Below are positions 10,501 through 24,164 of a stretch of 64,000 nt of DNA, piece by piece. The notes beneath the pieces are model-generated. The model ran no database searches. It was not told the origin of the DNA and saw nothing but the letters and a program-made list of their open reading frames with translations. The position numbers and the translations under genes are program-made. Source of the DNA: Siphonodentalium dalli (Eukaryota; Mollusca; Scaphopoda; Gadilida; Siphonodentaliidae); the NCBI GenBank assembly GCA_032622095.1, contig CP136061.1, forward strand, positions 120,540,754 to 120,604,753, written 5' to 3'. The first letter of the stretch is position 1; each line of letters starts with the position of its first letter.

Positions 10501-12212
10501 TACTCCATGCGATATAAAAAAACCAAATGCAAGTAACACCACACTAGGTGGCGTAATAAGTTTGGGTTTCTTGCAGTATATGTAATTAGTTTTCATGTGC
10601 CATCTGAGTAGGATGACGGAGCGTTCGAGACAGGTTTTCAAGTCAATCGCTTCCAGATATCTTATGATATCGAAGTTGAAATACGACCCTTTATATATCG
10701 GAACGCAATGATAAGATTCTGTATCGCTCCTGAAGGCTTCTCGCCATCAGATCTGGGCAGCAACATTCTTATAAAGCCACTCATCTTATAGTATTTTCAA
10801 CTGGCCATGGGCTGTTCTTGACTTGAAACATATTTTATTTTGCATAATATATACAAAGGATTTGTGGAACACCCTTTTTTCAACTTATGGATTAAGCCCC
10901 TCTCGCGATAAAATATAATGGAACAACATGTTAACATGTTGATAGGATTTAAAATATATAGTTGTAATTCCTTCTACTTGGTACGATTGCCGAGACTGAG
11001 ATTTAAATAGTAATATGTCTATATATGTTTAAACTTTAAAGATCCACATTACAATATGTCATCTTCCTGGTTTTCAAAGGAGAAATATGTTAGCATTATT
11101 TGTGTGAAATTCTAAACGTACCTTTTAAACTCATGAGTTATCTCGTCCTATAAATTCCTGCCATGTGTATAGATAAGGACAGATAGAGAGATTACTATAT
11201 ATGAATGAATGGCGTCGCGACTTTCGGTGTTTTAAACGTAGGCACATTAGGTGCTAGTTTACTGAATGCCTTGCCACCTGTCGCCCAAGAATCTATATTA
11301 TGAACAAATAGGTCCAACAGCCATCCAGTTCCTAAATGCGATTGTATAGATATCATTGAACCCAACAACAATACCTTGGCTATCAACGTGATTCGGTATC
11401 GCCCCATGTAACTGCTGGACGCGGTTTGATTGCATCACCTCAGCACCACCTAGACCAATACACCTTATCACCTGCATGGGTTACATGTGCTTCGGAAACA
11501 CTATACGATATGCAATCTAGAAATATCGATATTTATACAGATAACACATTTGATACGAGTTCTTGTTTCAGATATGTACTATCCTATCTATAATTGTTTG
11601 TATTCTAGATAATTTATTATATATCCTTATTGTGTTCAACTTTCGTCGAGAATGTATATGATATTTTTCATATTAATTTAGGTGTATTGCCAGTATTATA
11701 TTTTCCACATTCTTCTGACAGTGAGCATATCGCACGCTATTGGAAAATGTCCCATGTAGATAGGCTCCCAACTATGTTAGAGCACAGGCTAACAACAACC
11801 GGTTCCATATATAACATAAAAGTCCTACTCTTTGCTATTCCTGTCCAACCTATAACGTTCATACACCAGGTATCCCTATAAGTAATATACTAATAACTGA
11901 ATAAATAGAAAAGTCCATGAGAGGAAAGAGGAAACATACTCTATGTAAATATGCAGATCACAGTTCTGAACAAGTACGCAAAGGAAGATCCAGATAAGGT
12001 CCAGCCGTTGTGGAAGAAGGCTGGTTGTTTTAAGCTGCTGATGGGTTAGTTCATGCCACGAATCTCTACTGTATATGGCTACGCCCATATAGAGATTATA
12101 TTCCACCAGTACAAAACATGGGCACGTTATGGTGTTCCGACCCGGGAACTTTATAACATTGAACAAACAAGAGTATATATTTCTTTGTTAATATTTGTTC
12201 CTCGATAATCTA
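10501..12212. other. No gene recognised
   Basis: AT-rich sequence. I see no long open frame, splice-supported exon, hairpin or tandem repeat here. Confidence 0.4.
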
Positions 12213-12372
12213 CTTCACAGTAGGGGTGGTCCCAGCTCGAGATTGCACGCTTTTCTGGTTGAATTAATTATCCGGCAGAAATTCCATGCTTGTAAGCGAT
12301 GCAAAGGAAAATCACTTTAAAATGTCAGTTAAATCGTGCAACTTCGAGTTGGGACCTTCACCTACAGTGAAG
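12213..12372. mobile_element. Small foldback MITE, 160 bp
   Basis: Imperfect inverted arms of about 37 bases begin CTTCACAGTAGG on the left and end CCTACAGTGAAG at 12372, around an unrelated centre. It has the size and form of a MITE; the superfamily is not determined. Confidence 0.6.
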
Positions 12373-13839
12373 AAATATATTACATGAACTGTTTTTCAAT
12401 GTTATAAACTTCCCTGACACAACATCTAAAGGTTCCCAGGATTTGTACTGGTGGAATATGATCAAGCCTTGAAATAGTGTGTCTGTCATTTGCAGAATTA
12501 GTCTGGTCGAATAAAGGTTTGACCTAGAAAAAATTTGGACTAAATTGGTTTGTATACCATTTTGAAGAGAAATATATCCTCTATACCATATCCAAAATCC
12601 GCTAAAATCCGCTTTGAGCAATTTTTGTAATTCAAGATGGCGTCCAAGATGGCTGCCATTTACGTTAAATCAGTTCTACGCAATTATAGTGAGAAACTCT
12701 TGTCATATGTATACACTGTTATACATTTCTGTGAAGCTTAGACATAACCCCACCGTTGAATTCCAAAATTTGAACTCCCCGTCATAAATGGCCGCCAAAA
12801 TGGCGGCCGGAAGTGGATTTTTTTACGTTTTTTACTAATATCTTTAAGATAAGTTTCTTCTGTTTGGAATTGGTTGCGAATTTTGACTTTATTTTGTATT
12901 TAACATCTTAACTGACCATTGTAGCAAAGAAATATGCCATTCTTGGGCTCCCCACCCCTTCCGATCGCTCAAAAATTCGATTTTACAGAACGCGGCATAA
13001 CATATCACAAAATATCACCATTGGGATTCTGTCATATTTCATCAAGAAATTGGAATAACTGTGCAATGTAAGTAATCCTTTCTACTTTTTGTATGGATAT
13101 TCCAACTCAATGTTACAAAAATCGTCACTTTAGATCAAAATGGCTTCCAAAATGGCGGCCAAAATATGGAAAAATTTCAATATTGTCCCAGTATGCCATG
13201 CAACTACTTATAAGTTGTTTTTGATGCACACATTTGACTATTCTGTCTTATAGACATTGAAAACCAACATTTCTGATGCACCTTGGTTAATTGTTACCAT
13301 TGAAACCACTAAAATCACCAGAATTATTCAAATTTTTCTGTCACAAACTTTGCATCAAAATCGGCAAAATATCACTGTTCAAGTTTAAAACATTTTTAAA
13401 AGTAAAATGGAAATTTATTTGGTATCAGCGGTGTTTATTGTTTCGATATGTGCTCACTGTGTCACACTGAGGTGTTTTAGACAATATTGCTCAAGATGGC
13501 TTGCAAAATGGCAACCAAATTTGGTAAAATGTTGATTTGTCACATATATTACGAACATTACTCACTGCTGTTCCGAAAAGCTAGCAGATTGTGACTCACT
13601 TGGTTACTAAAAATGCTACTTAGTCAACTAAATGTTATATTCTGGTTGTCCCAGAACCTTAAGAGGCATGAAAGTTTATTTAAGGGGCGCAGTATGGATT
13701 TTGCCGAAAATTTCTTTTGGGATTCTGTCCATGTTTTTTTTAACTGAAATGGGCAGAGCGTTGAAACGGAACTGAGAGGGATCATAGTGTGTAGCTACTC
13801 TGGCCCATTGTAATCAACATTGATCAACTTAATACAGTG

Positions 13840-14620
13840 TGTATGTCTGTTGAATGTATGGCTATATGTGAGGTGACTATGTATACGGTGAGTTATTGTA
13901 TTCATCAATGATATGAATAGTTATGCAATGTATGGCTATATGGTCATGTATGGGATGTCCACGTTGAGTTACATAGGTATATAAGGAGTAGCTTATGGTC
14001 ATGACCGTCATGTGTGAGGTGAACATGTATGCAGGGAGTTGTTGTCTGGCCATTGAAGTGGTGTATGTGTATAGCGAGATTAGCTACATTGTCCATATGT
14101 GTTGTGTATGTATATATGGAGTGACTGTGTGGGATGTTCAGGTGTACATTGGGTGGCTGTATTGTCATGGGTGGGTGTATATGTATTCACGCATTCGCTG
14201 TATAATGGATGGGGTGTATGGATAAATGTGGAGTGGTTGTATGTTTATGGGCAATGTGTACGTGTGTACATGGAATGACTGCAGGATCAATGTTGTTGAA
14301 GTGTATATGCATACCTGGAGTAGAGTTTGATGGTCACTGGCGGGCTTGTGTATATAGATAGTGACATCATGGTCATGGGTGGGATGTACATGTTTATCTG
14401 CTGTGGCTGTATTGTCATTGCTACGTAACGGTATACAGTGAATAGCTGAATGCTCATGGATGTGGTGTGTAAGAATACAGCGAGTGGCTGAATTGTCATG
14501 GTTGAGCTGAAGTTTTGCAAGTCTGAATTGTACGAATGGCCATGTGTGTGGTATAGGTATATCTAGAAGGACTGTATGGTAATTGATAAGGTATATATAC
14601 ACCTGGAGTGAATATGGTCA
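13840..14620. repeat. Minisatellite within element A (first block)
   Basis: Degenerate tandem units of roughly 42-57 bp carry phrases such as GAGTGGCTGTATGGTCATGG and GTGTATATGTATAC. The His/Thr/Tyr-rich minus-strand reading frames here are produced by the repeat and are not genes. Confidence 0.85.
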
Positions 14621-15249
14621 TAGGTTAACCAATACAGACAACCAACCAATACAGGTAAGTATAGGCTAACAAATATATGTAAGTGGGTATATGACAAGGT
14701 GACACATTTGTCCGCGTCAACGACAATCAGACCTAGCCCTCCGGAATGACAATAACAAGTCAGAATGGAGCACTGGCTGACGGACCATAAGGCCTCTCCG
14801 TTTGTCAATATAAGTATTGTGAAATAAATAATGGCTTGCATCCTATCCTTTTCCCCACCAATGATAGTGGTACATAAATGTATGGATGTCAAAAGAAAGG
14901 GGAGGATGTCTGTTAGGCATACTACAGAAGATTCGAGGCTACTTATATGATGACCAAGGTCCTAATTTCTCGCAAACAAAGTGATTCCCGTTCTAATGAC
15001 ATGAATGTTGAGTTGGAAGCTGGGTCCTGGGGCAGTTTAATGGAATTTTGAAAATAGTTTTAGAACGTACCCCACAAAAACAAGATTTTATTTTATGCCA
15101 AATGTAGAGTTTAGACATTTTTGGAAATTACTCCCAATGAGTTTAAAAAATGCCAAAATGTTTGGATAAGATAAACATCAGTTGCAGATCGCTGAATATG
15201 TGCCATACTAAGAAAATGTCACATTACGTTTCGACTCATTACCTGCAAG

Positions 15250-15990
15250 ACGCGAGCCCTTGTATATCCTGCATGGCTATATTGCCATGATGTGGCCAAT
15301 ATGTATATATGGAGTGCCAGTGTGGCAAAATTAATGATGGATGAATTGGTATACATGGCGTGACTGTATGACCACGTGTGTGGTTTATGAGTATACAGGG
15401 AGAGGCTGAATTGACATGGTGAGGTCTATATGCACGTTTGGAGTGTATGAATGGCCGTGTGCGCGGCGCGGAACATTGGTAGATCTAGAAGGACTGTAAC
15501 GCAAATATATATGCAGGGAGTGACTTTATGACCCGCGGTGAGGCAAATGTGTATACAAGAAGTAATGTATGCTCACGAATGTGGCGATAATATATACCGA
15601 GAGTGACTATGTTTTCATCGTTTGGATGTATATCTTGAGTGCCTATATGGCCATGCACGTGGCAAATATATACATATACACGAAGTGATTGTATTACCAA
15701 TGGTGAGACGAATAGGTATACAGGATGTTACTGTATGTTCATGAATGTAGTGAATAGGTATACAGGTCGTGACTATATGGTCATGGGTGAGGTGTGGGAG
15801 TATACCTGTTGTGCCTGCATGTTTACTCATGGCTATATGGCCATGTGTTGTGTTAACTTGTATGGGCATATACATGTGTGGCTGTGTAGTAGTAGGTGAT
15901 GTGTAAGTGTATAAATCGAGTGACATATGTTCATTTATGTGGTGTTCATGTATATATGGAGTGACTACATGGTCATGTGTAAGTTGCACT
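15250..15990. repeat. Minisatellite within element A (second block)
   Basis: Same sequence style and similar period as the block at 13840-14620, with ATGGTCATG and TATATGGAGTGAC words. Matched by 51090-51930 in element C and absent from the truncated copy B. Confidence 0.8.
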
Positions 15991-17772
15991 GGTGTACCTA
16001 TGGGTGACTATCGATTTCCTATCGCTATAACTCAAGGATATGTTAACCGATAGCGCCAATCTGTTAGTTCCTAGTCGTAAAGGATACTAGGCAAATGCTG
16101 CCAATGTTCTAGTTCATAACTATAAAGCTCTATATCTCGGTTGCCTTTAATGCAAGACATTATGTCAATGCATACTACGTGTATTATTATCATATGTGCC
16201 GGGGCACGGTTTATGTCAAGTACGTTTATGTTTAACTTGTTCCTGTTTGAATTTGATAATAGAAAACGCGTTTCAAACTTTATTCGATCTACACTTTCTG
16301 TGAGAACAATTACCCACAGTCGATCCATACTGGTGAAGAGAGATCATACCAGAGTGTCTCTTAGTGGCGTTTGGTATGCAATACGAATGAAACGGTTTTC
16401 ATGACAATAGTATATAAGTTAATAAATTTTGATGCTAATGGGCCAGAGTAGCCACATAATATGATCCCTCTCAGTTCCGTTTCAACGTTCTGTCCATTTC
16501 CGTTCAAAGACAGACAGCATCCCAAAAGAAGTTTTCTGCAAAAATTCATACTGCATTCCTTTAACTGATTTGTCATGCCTCATAATGTACTTGGACAACC
16601 ATAATATAACATTTAGTTATTAGTTGATTAAGTAGCATGTGTAATGACAAAGTGAGTCACAATTTGCAACCTTTTCGAAAGAGCTTGTAATAATGTTCGG
16701 AATAAAAATGACAAATCAACTTTTTACCTTATTTGGTTGCCATTTTGCAAGCCATCTTGAGTAATTTTGTCCAAAACACCTCAGTGGCACACATTTAAGA
16801 TAGATCAAAAATAAAAATCACGTTTGATACCAAAGATAGTTCCATTTTACTTGAAAAATGGAGCAAACCTGAAAAGTATTTTTCCCCCCGATTTTGATGC
16901 CAAGTTTGTGATAGCAGTAAATCCCATAATTCTGGTAATTTCAGTGGTTAAATTAGTAAATATTAACCAAGGTGCATCATAAATGTTAGTATTCAATGTA
17001 TATAAGACAGAATAGTCAATTGTATTCATCAACCACAACTTATAAGCGGTCGCACGGCACGCTGGTGCAATATTTACCATTTTTCATATTTTGGCCGCCA
17101 TTTTGGCAGCCATTGTGAGCCAAAGTGACAATTTTGATACCATTGAGTCGGAATATTCATAAGAAATATAAAGCATCACTTACATTACACAGTCCTGCCA
17201 ATATTTGATGAAATATGACTAGAATCCCAAATTGTGATTTTTGTGTGAAATATTATACCGCGTTCTGTAAACTAGATTTTTGAATGATCGGAAGGTGTGG
17301 GGACACCACTTATGGCATATTTTATTTCCCGAATGGCATGTTAACATGCTAAATACAAAATAAAGTCACAATTCTCAACCAGTTCCAAACAGCAGAAACG
17401 TATCTTAAAGATATCAGTAAAAAAACATAACATTTTACACTTCCGGTCGCCATTTTGGCTGGCATCCTGCGCGGTGAGTTCCAATTTTGGCACAAAAAGG
17501 TGTCGTTATGTCTTAGCTTCACAAAAATGTATACTTATGTATACATATGACACGATACTATCACTATAATTGCATCAAATTGCAACAAACTGACTTAACG
17601 GAAAATGGCAGCCATATTGGACGCCATCTTGAATTACAAATGCTCAAAGCGGATTTTAGCGGATTTTGGATATGTTATAGAGGAGATCTTCCTCTTCAAA
17701 ATGATATATAAACCAATTTAGTCCGAATTTATTCTAGGTTGACCCTAAAATTTTAGTTTATCGACCAGACTA

Positions 17773-17932
17773 AATGAGGTCCCCAGAGGGTGAATTTAGT
17801 GATGCTACCCCGCTATAAATTCACCCTATGGGGACCGAATTCAGCAGAATTAGGTTCCCATAGGGTGAATTTGGTGATGCTAGCCCGCTATGCGGGGTAG
17901 CATCACTAAATTCACCCTCTGTGGACCTCATT
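17773..17932. mobile_element. 160-bp palindromic insertion at the end of element A
   Basis: Inverted arms of about 41 bases begin AATGAGGTCC and end GGACCTCATT, with an inner diverged repeat of the phrase GGGTGAATTT(A/G)GTGATGC. It sits exactly after the terminal CCAGACTAA of element A and before TTCTGCAAATGAC. That flank is the inverted match of the sequence left of element A, so the insertion is younger than element A. Confidence 0.8.
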
Positions 17933-18173
17933 CTGCAAATGACAGACACCCTATTTCAAGGCTTGAATATGATATCTAGATACGGGCGTATAGCTGTCGT
18001 AGAGATTCATGGCATGATATACTGATGGTTTTGCATAAAGTGTGTTAGATATAAAAATGGAAGATTTTAGTAAAGACAAAAAGCCACAGCTGAAATCCAT
18101 GCTTTTCTTTTCACCATACAAATGGAGCATCAGGTGACGATCCAAGCGAACATTTGAACCCTTAATGGATTTA

Positions 18174-20616
18174 TAGTCTGGTCGATAAAAGGTTTGACAT
18201 AGAAGAAATTCGGACTAAGTTGGTTTGTATAACCATTTTGAAGAGGAATATATCCTCTATAACATATCCAAAATCTGCTAAAATCCGCTCTGAGCATTTT
18301 TTGTGTAATTCCAGATGGCGTCCAAGATGCCTGCCATTTACGTTAAGTTAGTTTGATGCAATTTTAGTAAGAAAATCTTGTCATATATATACACATGTAT
18401 ACATTTTTGTGAAGCTAAGACATAACGCCAAAATTGGAATTCCTCGTCCAAGATGGCAGCCAAAATGGCGGCCGGAAGTGAATTTGTTTACTAGTATTTT
18501 TAAGATAAGTTTCTGCTGTTTGGAACTGGTTGAGAATTGTGACTTTATTTTGTATTTAGCATGTTAAATGACCTTTGAAGCAATGAAACATGGGGTCCCA
18601 ACACCTTCCGATCACTCAAAAATTCGATTTTACATGACGCAGTATAACATATCACAAAATATCACCATTGAGATTCTAGTCATATTTCATCAAGAAATTG
18701 GAAGAACTGCGCAATGTAAGTGATGCTTTCTATTTTTTTATGGATATTCAAACTCAAATGTACCAAAATTGTCACTTTGACTCACAATGGCTGCCAAAAT
18801 ATATGAAAAATGGTAAATATTGTCCCAGCGTACCATGCAACTGCTTACAAGTTGTGTTTGACGCACGCAATTGACTATTCTGGCTTATATACATTGAATA
18901 CTAACATTTCTGATGCCTATTGGTTAATTGTTACTATTTTAACCACTGAAATCACCAGAATTAATCGAATTTTTATGTCACAAACTCAAAGTTTACATCA
19001 AAATCGGCAAAAAAAATCACTGTTCATGTTTGAACCATTTTTTAAAAGTAAAATGGAACTATCTTTGGTATAAAATGTGTTTATTGTTTTGACATGTGCC
19101 AACTGTGGCACACTGGGGTGTTTTAGGCAATATTGCTCAAGATGGCTTGCAAAATGGCAACCAAATTTGGTAAAATGTTGATTTGTCACATATATCCGAA
19201 TTTTATTCACTGCTGGTCCGAAAAGGTAGCAGACTGTGACTCACTTGGTTATTAAACATGCTACTTAGTCAACTAAATGTTCTATTCTGGTTGTCCCAGT
19301 ACCTTAAGAGGCACGAACAGTTCATTTAAGGGATGCAGTATGGAATTTGCAGAAATCTTCTTTTGGGATTCTGTCCATGTTTTTTTTAACTGAAATGGGC
19401 AGAACGTTGAAACAGAACTGAGAGGGATCATAGTATGTGGCCCATTATAATCAACAATGATTTACTTAATACAGTGTGTATGTCTGTTGAATGTATGGCT
19501 ATAGGTGAGGTGAGTATGTATACGGGGAGTTATTGTATTCTTGAATAGTTATACAATGTGTGACTATATGGTCATGTATTGGGTGCCCACGTTGAGTTGC
19601 ATATGTATATACGGAGTAGCTTATGGTCATTTGTGAGGTGAACATGTATACAGGGAGTGGTTGTCTGGTCATTGCAGATGTGTATGTGTATAGCGAGATT
19701 AGCTACATTGTCCATCTTTGTGTTGTGTATGTATATATGGAGTGATTGTGTGGTCATGGGTGGGATGTACAGGTGTATAGTGGGTGGCTGTAGTGTCATG
19801 GGTGGGTGTATATGTATACACGCCTTGGCTGTATGGTAATGGATTGGGTGTATGGATAAATATGGAGTGGTTGTATGGTTATGGGCAATGTGTATATGTG
19901 TACATGGAATGACTGCAGGGTCATTGTTGTTGAAGTGTATATGCATACCTGGAGTACAGTTCGATGGTCATTGGCGGGCTTGTGTATATAGATAGTGACA
20001 TCATGGTCACGTGTGGGATGTATATGTTTATCTGTTGTGGCTGTATTGTCATTGGTGTATGTAACGGTATACAGTGAATAGCTGAATGCTATAATGGATG
20101 GGGTGTGTAAGAATACAGTGAGTGGCTGAATTATCATGATTGAGCTGTATTTGCAAGTCTGAAGTGTACGAATTGCCGTGTGTGCGGGGTATAGGTATAT
20201 CTAGAAGGACTGTATGGTAATTGATGAGGTATATATATACACCTGGAGTGACTATGGTCATGGGTTAACCAATACAGACAACCAACAAATACAGGTAAGT
20301 ATAGGCTAACAGATTCATGTAAGTTGGTGTCTGACAAGGTGACACATCTGTCCGCGTCAACAAAAATCACACATAGCCCTCCGGAATGACAATAACAAGT
20401 CAGAATGGCGCACTGGCTTACGGACCATAAGGCTTTTTTTCCGTTTGTAAACATAAGTATAGTGAAATAAATAATGGCTTACATCCTATCCGTCATATAA
20501 TTTCACCACACAATGAAGGTGGTACATAAATGTATGGATGTAAAAAGAAAGGGGAGGATGTCTGTTAGGCATATTACAGAAAATTCGAGGCTAAATATAT
20601 GATGGCCAAGGTCCCA
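18174..20616 (+). mobile_element. Foldback element B, truncated (left arm and part of interior)
   Basis: It starts TAGTCTGGTCGATAAAAGG and follows the left arm of A and C to about 19440. It then follows the first minisatellite and the single-copy interior up to about 20616, where similarity stops abruptly. No right arm follows, so this copy lost its second half and is probably immobile. Confidence 0.85.
19480..20270. repeat. Minisatellite within element B
   Basis: Tandem units like those in A (13840-14620), with the order of variants largely conserved. This indicates that A and B share an interior that was already expanded in their ancestor. Confidence 0.8.
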
Positions 20617-20921
20617 AGAATACCAAGAATACTGGGTCGACGGTAAATAGATTACAGTTGCTTTCGGATGAATTACGGACTGTCATTGTTTTTGGGAGTA
20701 TAGACACGACAGTCGTGTATGAACTACATGTATCCGTATAAATATCATTCCAAGTGGAAACAGACAGTACTGTGAAATCGCTGCAAGTTCTTCACTAAGT
20801 TCACAAGAATAAAAATTGCTGGAATATTTGTTAATTTAATAAAGCACATGCACAATGGTAGATATCTATGTTAAAATTCCTGTGAACCAACAATTGCCAA
20901 TGTTGCTAATTAATAAAATAC

Positions 20922-21058
20922 TTATTAATTGGTTGTTTCCACATTGACCGAGTTATGAAGCCTCGGTCTGTCGTATTGGCCTTCGGCCTGCGCCATCATG
21001 CCAATACGACATACATCGGCCTCATAACTCGGCCAATATGGAAATAACCAATTAATAA
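20922..21058. repeat. 137-bp palindrome with TTATTAATTGG termini
   Basis: Inverted arms of about 59 bases begin TTATTAATTGGTTG and end CAACC-like/CCAATTAATAA at 21058, with a short GC-rich centre and a few mismatches. Probably a palindromic MITE. Confidence 0.8.
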
Positions 21059-21440
21059 CATATAATCTTTATTGTTGTGATTTACTGAACTCATGTGAAA
21101 GATATATCGTATATATGCACATGCTGAAAACGGCGGCCATGTTGAACATATGATTACCATTTTGAATCTGTCGACCATTATAACTTGTGTGTCGGGTTTC
21201 GCGTGGGTGACAACTTCTGTAAATATTTCGTCAATAGTTAGAAATTTCATGCCTGACACAACACGAGTTGGAAATTTGCAGAAAAAAATAAGTTGTTCTG
21301 ATATTTTTATTTTCAAACTAGTGTCTGTCTGAAATTTGTTGTTTTTAGACCAGAAGACGAATATTTTCCTTAATGTTTTAACCCTTCCATGAGGTTCATG
21401 ATGGGAACTGCGCTGGAGCAGCATTAAATATCCTATATGT

Positions 21441-21506
21441 CAATTCATTCTCTTATATATGCGAGGCGTCCTATCGGAGACTCGCATATATAAGAGAATG
21501 CATTCG
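21441..21506. repeat. Diverged solo copy of the 69-bp hairpin module
   Basis: Starts CAATTCATTCTCTTATATAT, ends at ATGCATTCG, and has the TATGCGAG stem and a changed loop. Followed by GCACAGGGG as in the other copies, but without the flanking element. Confidence 0.8.
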
Positions 21507-23248
21507 CACAGGGGTTTTCTCAAACTTTCAGCATGCTCCAGTAATGAAAGGTGACATGGAAAACTTGAACACGATGTTTTGGTCCGAAATAAAACATGGA
21601 ACAGAAAAGAGCTTTCTCTTTTAGTCTATTTCTGATATGGTAGAGATAAAGAGCGTTTGGTTCACTTCTGTGCGAAGAATTGAAAACAGCTGGGAAATGG
21701 TATTTTTCAGAGCACATGAAGCCGGTATATAAATAGTTCGTGTATTTGTCAACCTATCTGTAGATTGAACATATTTATTGTGACCCACAAATGTATATAC
21801 AAATTACACATATTATACCTAAACGTCCACATTACGTGGACAGCATATGGAAGCTCGAATGAGCAATGTCCGTTAATATTTGTTTATTTTTGTAATCTAA
21901 ATGTTTAAACGATCAAACTCTGCGCCGCCGAATAAAGGCTCTGTCTAAGATCAAAATGTGAGCTACGTCCCATAACGCACAAAGGAGCCGCAGCCCCCTC
22001 CGACCCTGATTCCGACGGGAGCCTGTTTCAGCAGTTAATATATATATAAACACTTATAAGGTCCAACAGATGCACTACATGCACGCATTAATCGCATTAA
22101 TATGCATATAGATAGAGTACAGCTCGAACTACAATGTGGAGACTCACCTCGATAAACAGGTAGTGTTGAGAGTCACACAGCTGACACAAAAACAGTTAAA
22201 CACACACACTAAGTCAAACTTTATCGTTCCATAGCAGCCACTCTTGTCCCGGCCACAACATACCACAAATCGCCTTCTATTATACGCTCTCGTATCACTG
22301 TGCAAACTGAAGGAAATAGACCAGGGTTTAGCTAAAATAAGATACCGGTACAACACAGAGGTCATTTCATAACAATAGCTTAGCAAACATCTACTGGGGA
22401 AATGTGGATAATAGGAAACGATTTGTTTAAACGCAAGTGTCCGTTTGGGCAGTTGACATGCTCGTCCTTATATGACACAACCCAAACCAATCACGTTCTT
22501 CGTACATCGGCAATAATTTCGTTTCTCCGCACATGCATGTATGTGGCTTTGTCAACAAAACCTCCTTATTGTGGTCACCTGAATATGTGTTTACTTTTTA
22601 TTCATGAATACCATCGAGCTCCACCGTATGCATGCGCACAGTTATGTCTCTTATATTACATTGCCACACATTTAAAATGTCGGTCACACGGGGGGGGGGG
22701 AGATAAATCCCGGACAAGTAGTCGCTTTTTTCATTTTGACCTATCTTGGAACTTGGAAATGTTTTCCGGTGTATTATCACAGACCCACCCCCTTTTTCGA
22801 AGGCCATATGTTTTAGTTTCCAGTTTTTATTTCGGTCAGCACCATGTACCTTAGTTTTAAATATACATAATCTGATTTAACGCCCCTAAATTAATATTTC
22901 TTCGGCTTCGGGAGTAAAAAATATTTGAATTGAGTCGAGGACCCACCCGTCAAAGTTCAGAGTTATAAGATTTCGATTTTTTAAATCTAATATTTTTCAC
23001 CACATGAAATATTTGGCGGCCCGACAAAAAAATTAGCTGACTCGCAGAAATAGTACGGGCAAGGTCGCGGCTCCTTGTGTATCAGTGGGACCCAAATTAA
23101 TTTCGGGATAGAAGGCGATGAAAAGTATCGCCATCAGCAAGAATACTGTATGTTGCGATATAGTGGACATGTGGATACATGCCATACATACATAATGCTT
23201 ATTTACGAATCGGCAAATAGCATTTTATTAATGCAAATAGACATGTTA
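21507..23248. other. No gene recognised; half-copy of a foldback
   Basis: About 22885-22985 is similar to 25490-25590, one arm of the TTAA element in the LINE (shared phrases include GAGTCGAGGA and CAGAGTTAT). A 150-codon open frame at 22402-22854 runs through a G-run and has no recognisable product; I do not call it a gene. Confidence 0.45.
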
Positions 23249-23697
23249 TAGGAATCACTGAACTATAGGCGACAGTGTTAACGTTTTGGCCAAATTCACT
23301 GATTGAAGCCTGCAGGTCACTCCAGTTGTGTTTACCCAGCTAGATTGACACCAGTTGATCACGAAAATGCAAGAAAAATCATAGGTCATGTGTTTACTTT
23401 TTAAAATTAATCCCCAAGTGTACGACAGGGCTATCCCACAGCCAAATTTGATCTGGAAAAACCCAGAACTACAGCAGCGAGTTAAATAAATTTCCCACTC
23501 ACAAAAATCCATTCCCCCATTAATTCATCAGTTTAAATTATTCAGATATGATGTACAAATCAAATAAACACGATGTCATCCTTTAATACCGTGTCATATG
23601 TACCAGGTGAAGGTCATTCTTCAGTTACCTTCACCTTTAGCATTCCACGGTGTACTCGCTCCCCGACTCTGGAACACATTTAGCTCCCTGATTCCTA
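23249..23697 (-). mobile_element. 460-bp terminal-inverted-repeat element, copy 1
   Basis: Termini TAGGAATCA and TGATTCCTA are extended by an imperfect repeat to about 21 bp (TAGGAATCACGGAACTAAATG type). The body is the reverse complement of 28554-29015 and 29907-30367. No transposase. Near its right end, on the plus strand, the reading APRLWNTFSSLIP resembles the conserved C-terminal peptide of many non-LTR retrotransposons; this may be coincidence or capture. Confidence 0.8.
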
Positions 23698-24164
23698 TAT
23701 GGCACCAAGCTGGTTACTCGTGGAAATACTATATTTTAACATTTGTGACAACACTTCATGGGGAATTCCAATTTGAACTAGGAATCACCATGTATGAAAG
23801 ATGTAAACCAAACTCGCTCATCGCCACAATTGCCCCGAAAAAAACGTTATTATATGGTCTTTTTCGGCAAATATGATATCGTGATTGGTATTGCTGTGAG
23901 TATATTTATTGGTAATAAACTAATTTCGACAACTACGTAGGCTTTTGGGATAAAAATCCGTTGTTGTTGTTGTTGTTGTAACTGGATGATATGGAGACCA
24001 TCTAATCGGATTATGTATCTTTAATTATATTGTATTCAAAAAGGTGTCTTTTATGATTCGCAGTAAGAACGGTAACACTAGTCTAGATGGGCGTATATTA
24101 AGGTTATTCGGGTCGAAAATAGTAAATTTGGGTCGGACATTCGGGACGGGTAGCATTCATCATT
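23698..24164. other. Spacer with a (TTG)n microsatellite
   Basis: A GTTGTTGTTG run lies near 23961-23980. No gene is supported. Confidence 0.5.

Larger units (their letters stand above)
12498..17773. mobile_element. Giant foldback element A, 1.3-kb inverted arms and minisatellite interior
   Basis: The left arm is 12498-13830 and the right arm 16410-17773, each running from TTAGTCTGGTCGA (or its complement) inward through blocks containing AAGATGGC/AAAATGGC words. The interior holds two minisatellites (13840-14620 and 15250-15990) separated by about 600 bp of single-copy sequence shared with copies B and C. No transposase frame is present. About 30-45 bp outside the two ends are also inverted copies of each other, so the insertion may have been into, or formed together with, a palindromic site. 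Long arms with repetitive interiors recall foldback (FB-like) transposons; the superfamily is not established. Confidence 0.85.

Noticed and set aside
13944-14602. His/Thr/Tyr-rich minus-strand frames (also 19572-20137, 49763-50343)
   Set aside because: Generated by the minisatellite inside the foldback elements; same pattern in all copies, with shifts in frame.
20996-21424. 142-codon minus-strand frame
   Set aside because: Begins next to a hairpin copy and ends inside another palindrome; no recognisable motif.
22402-22854. 150-codon plus-strand frame
   Set aside because: Crosses a G-run, no recognised domain and no supporting splice or homologous copy. Could be chance; a transcript would change this view.
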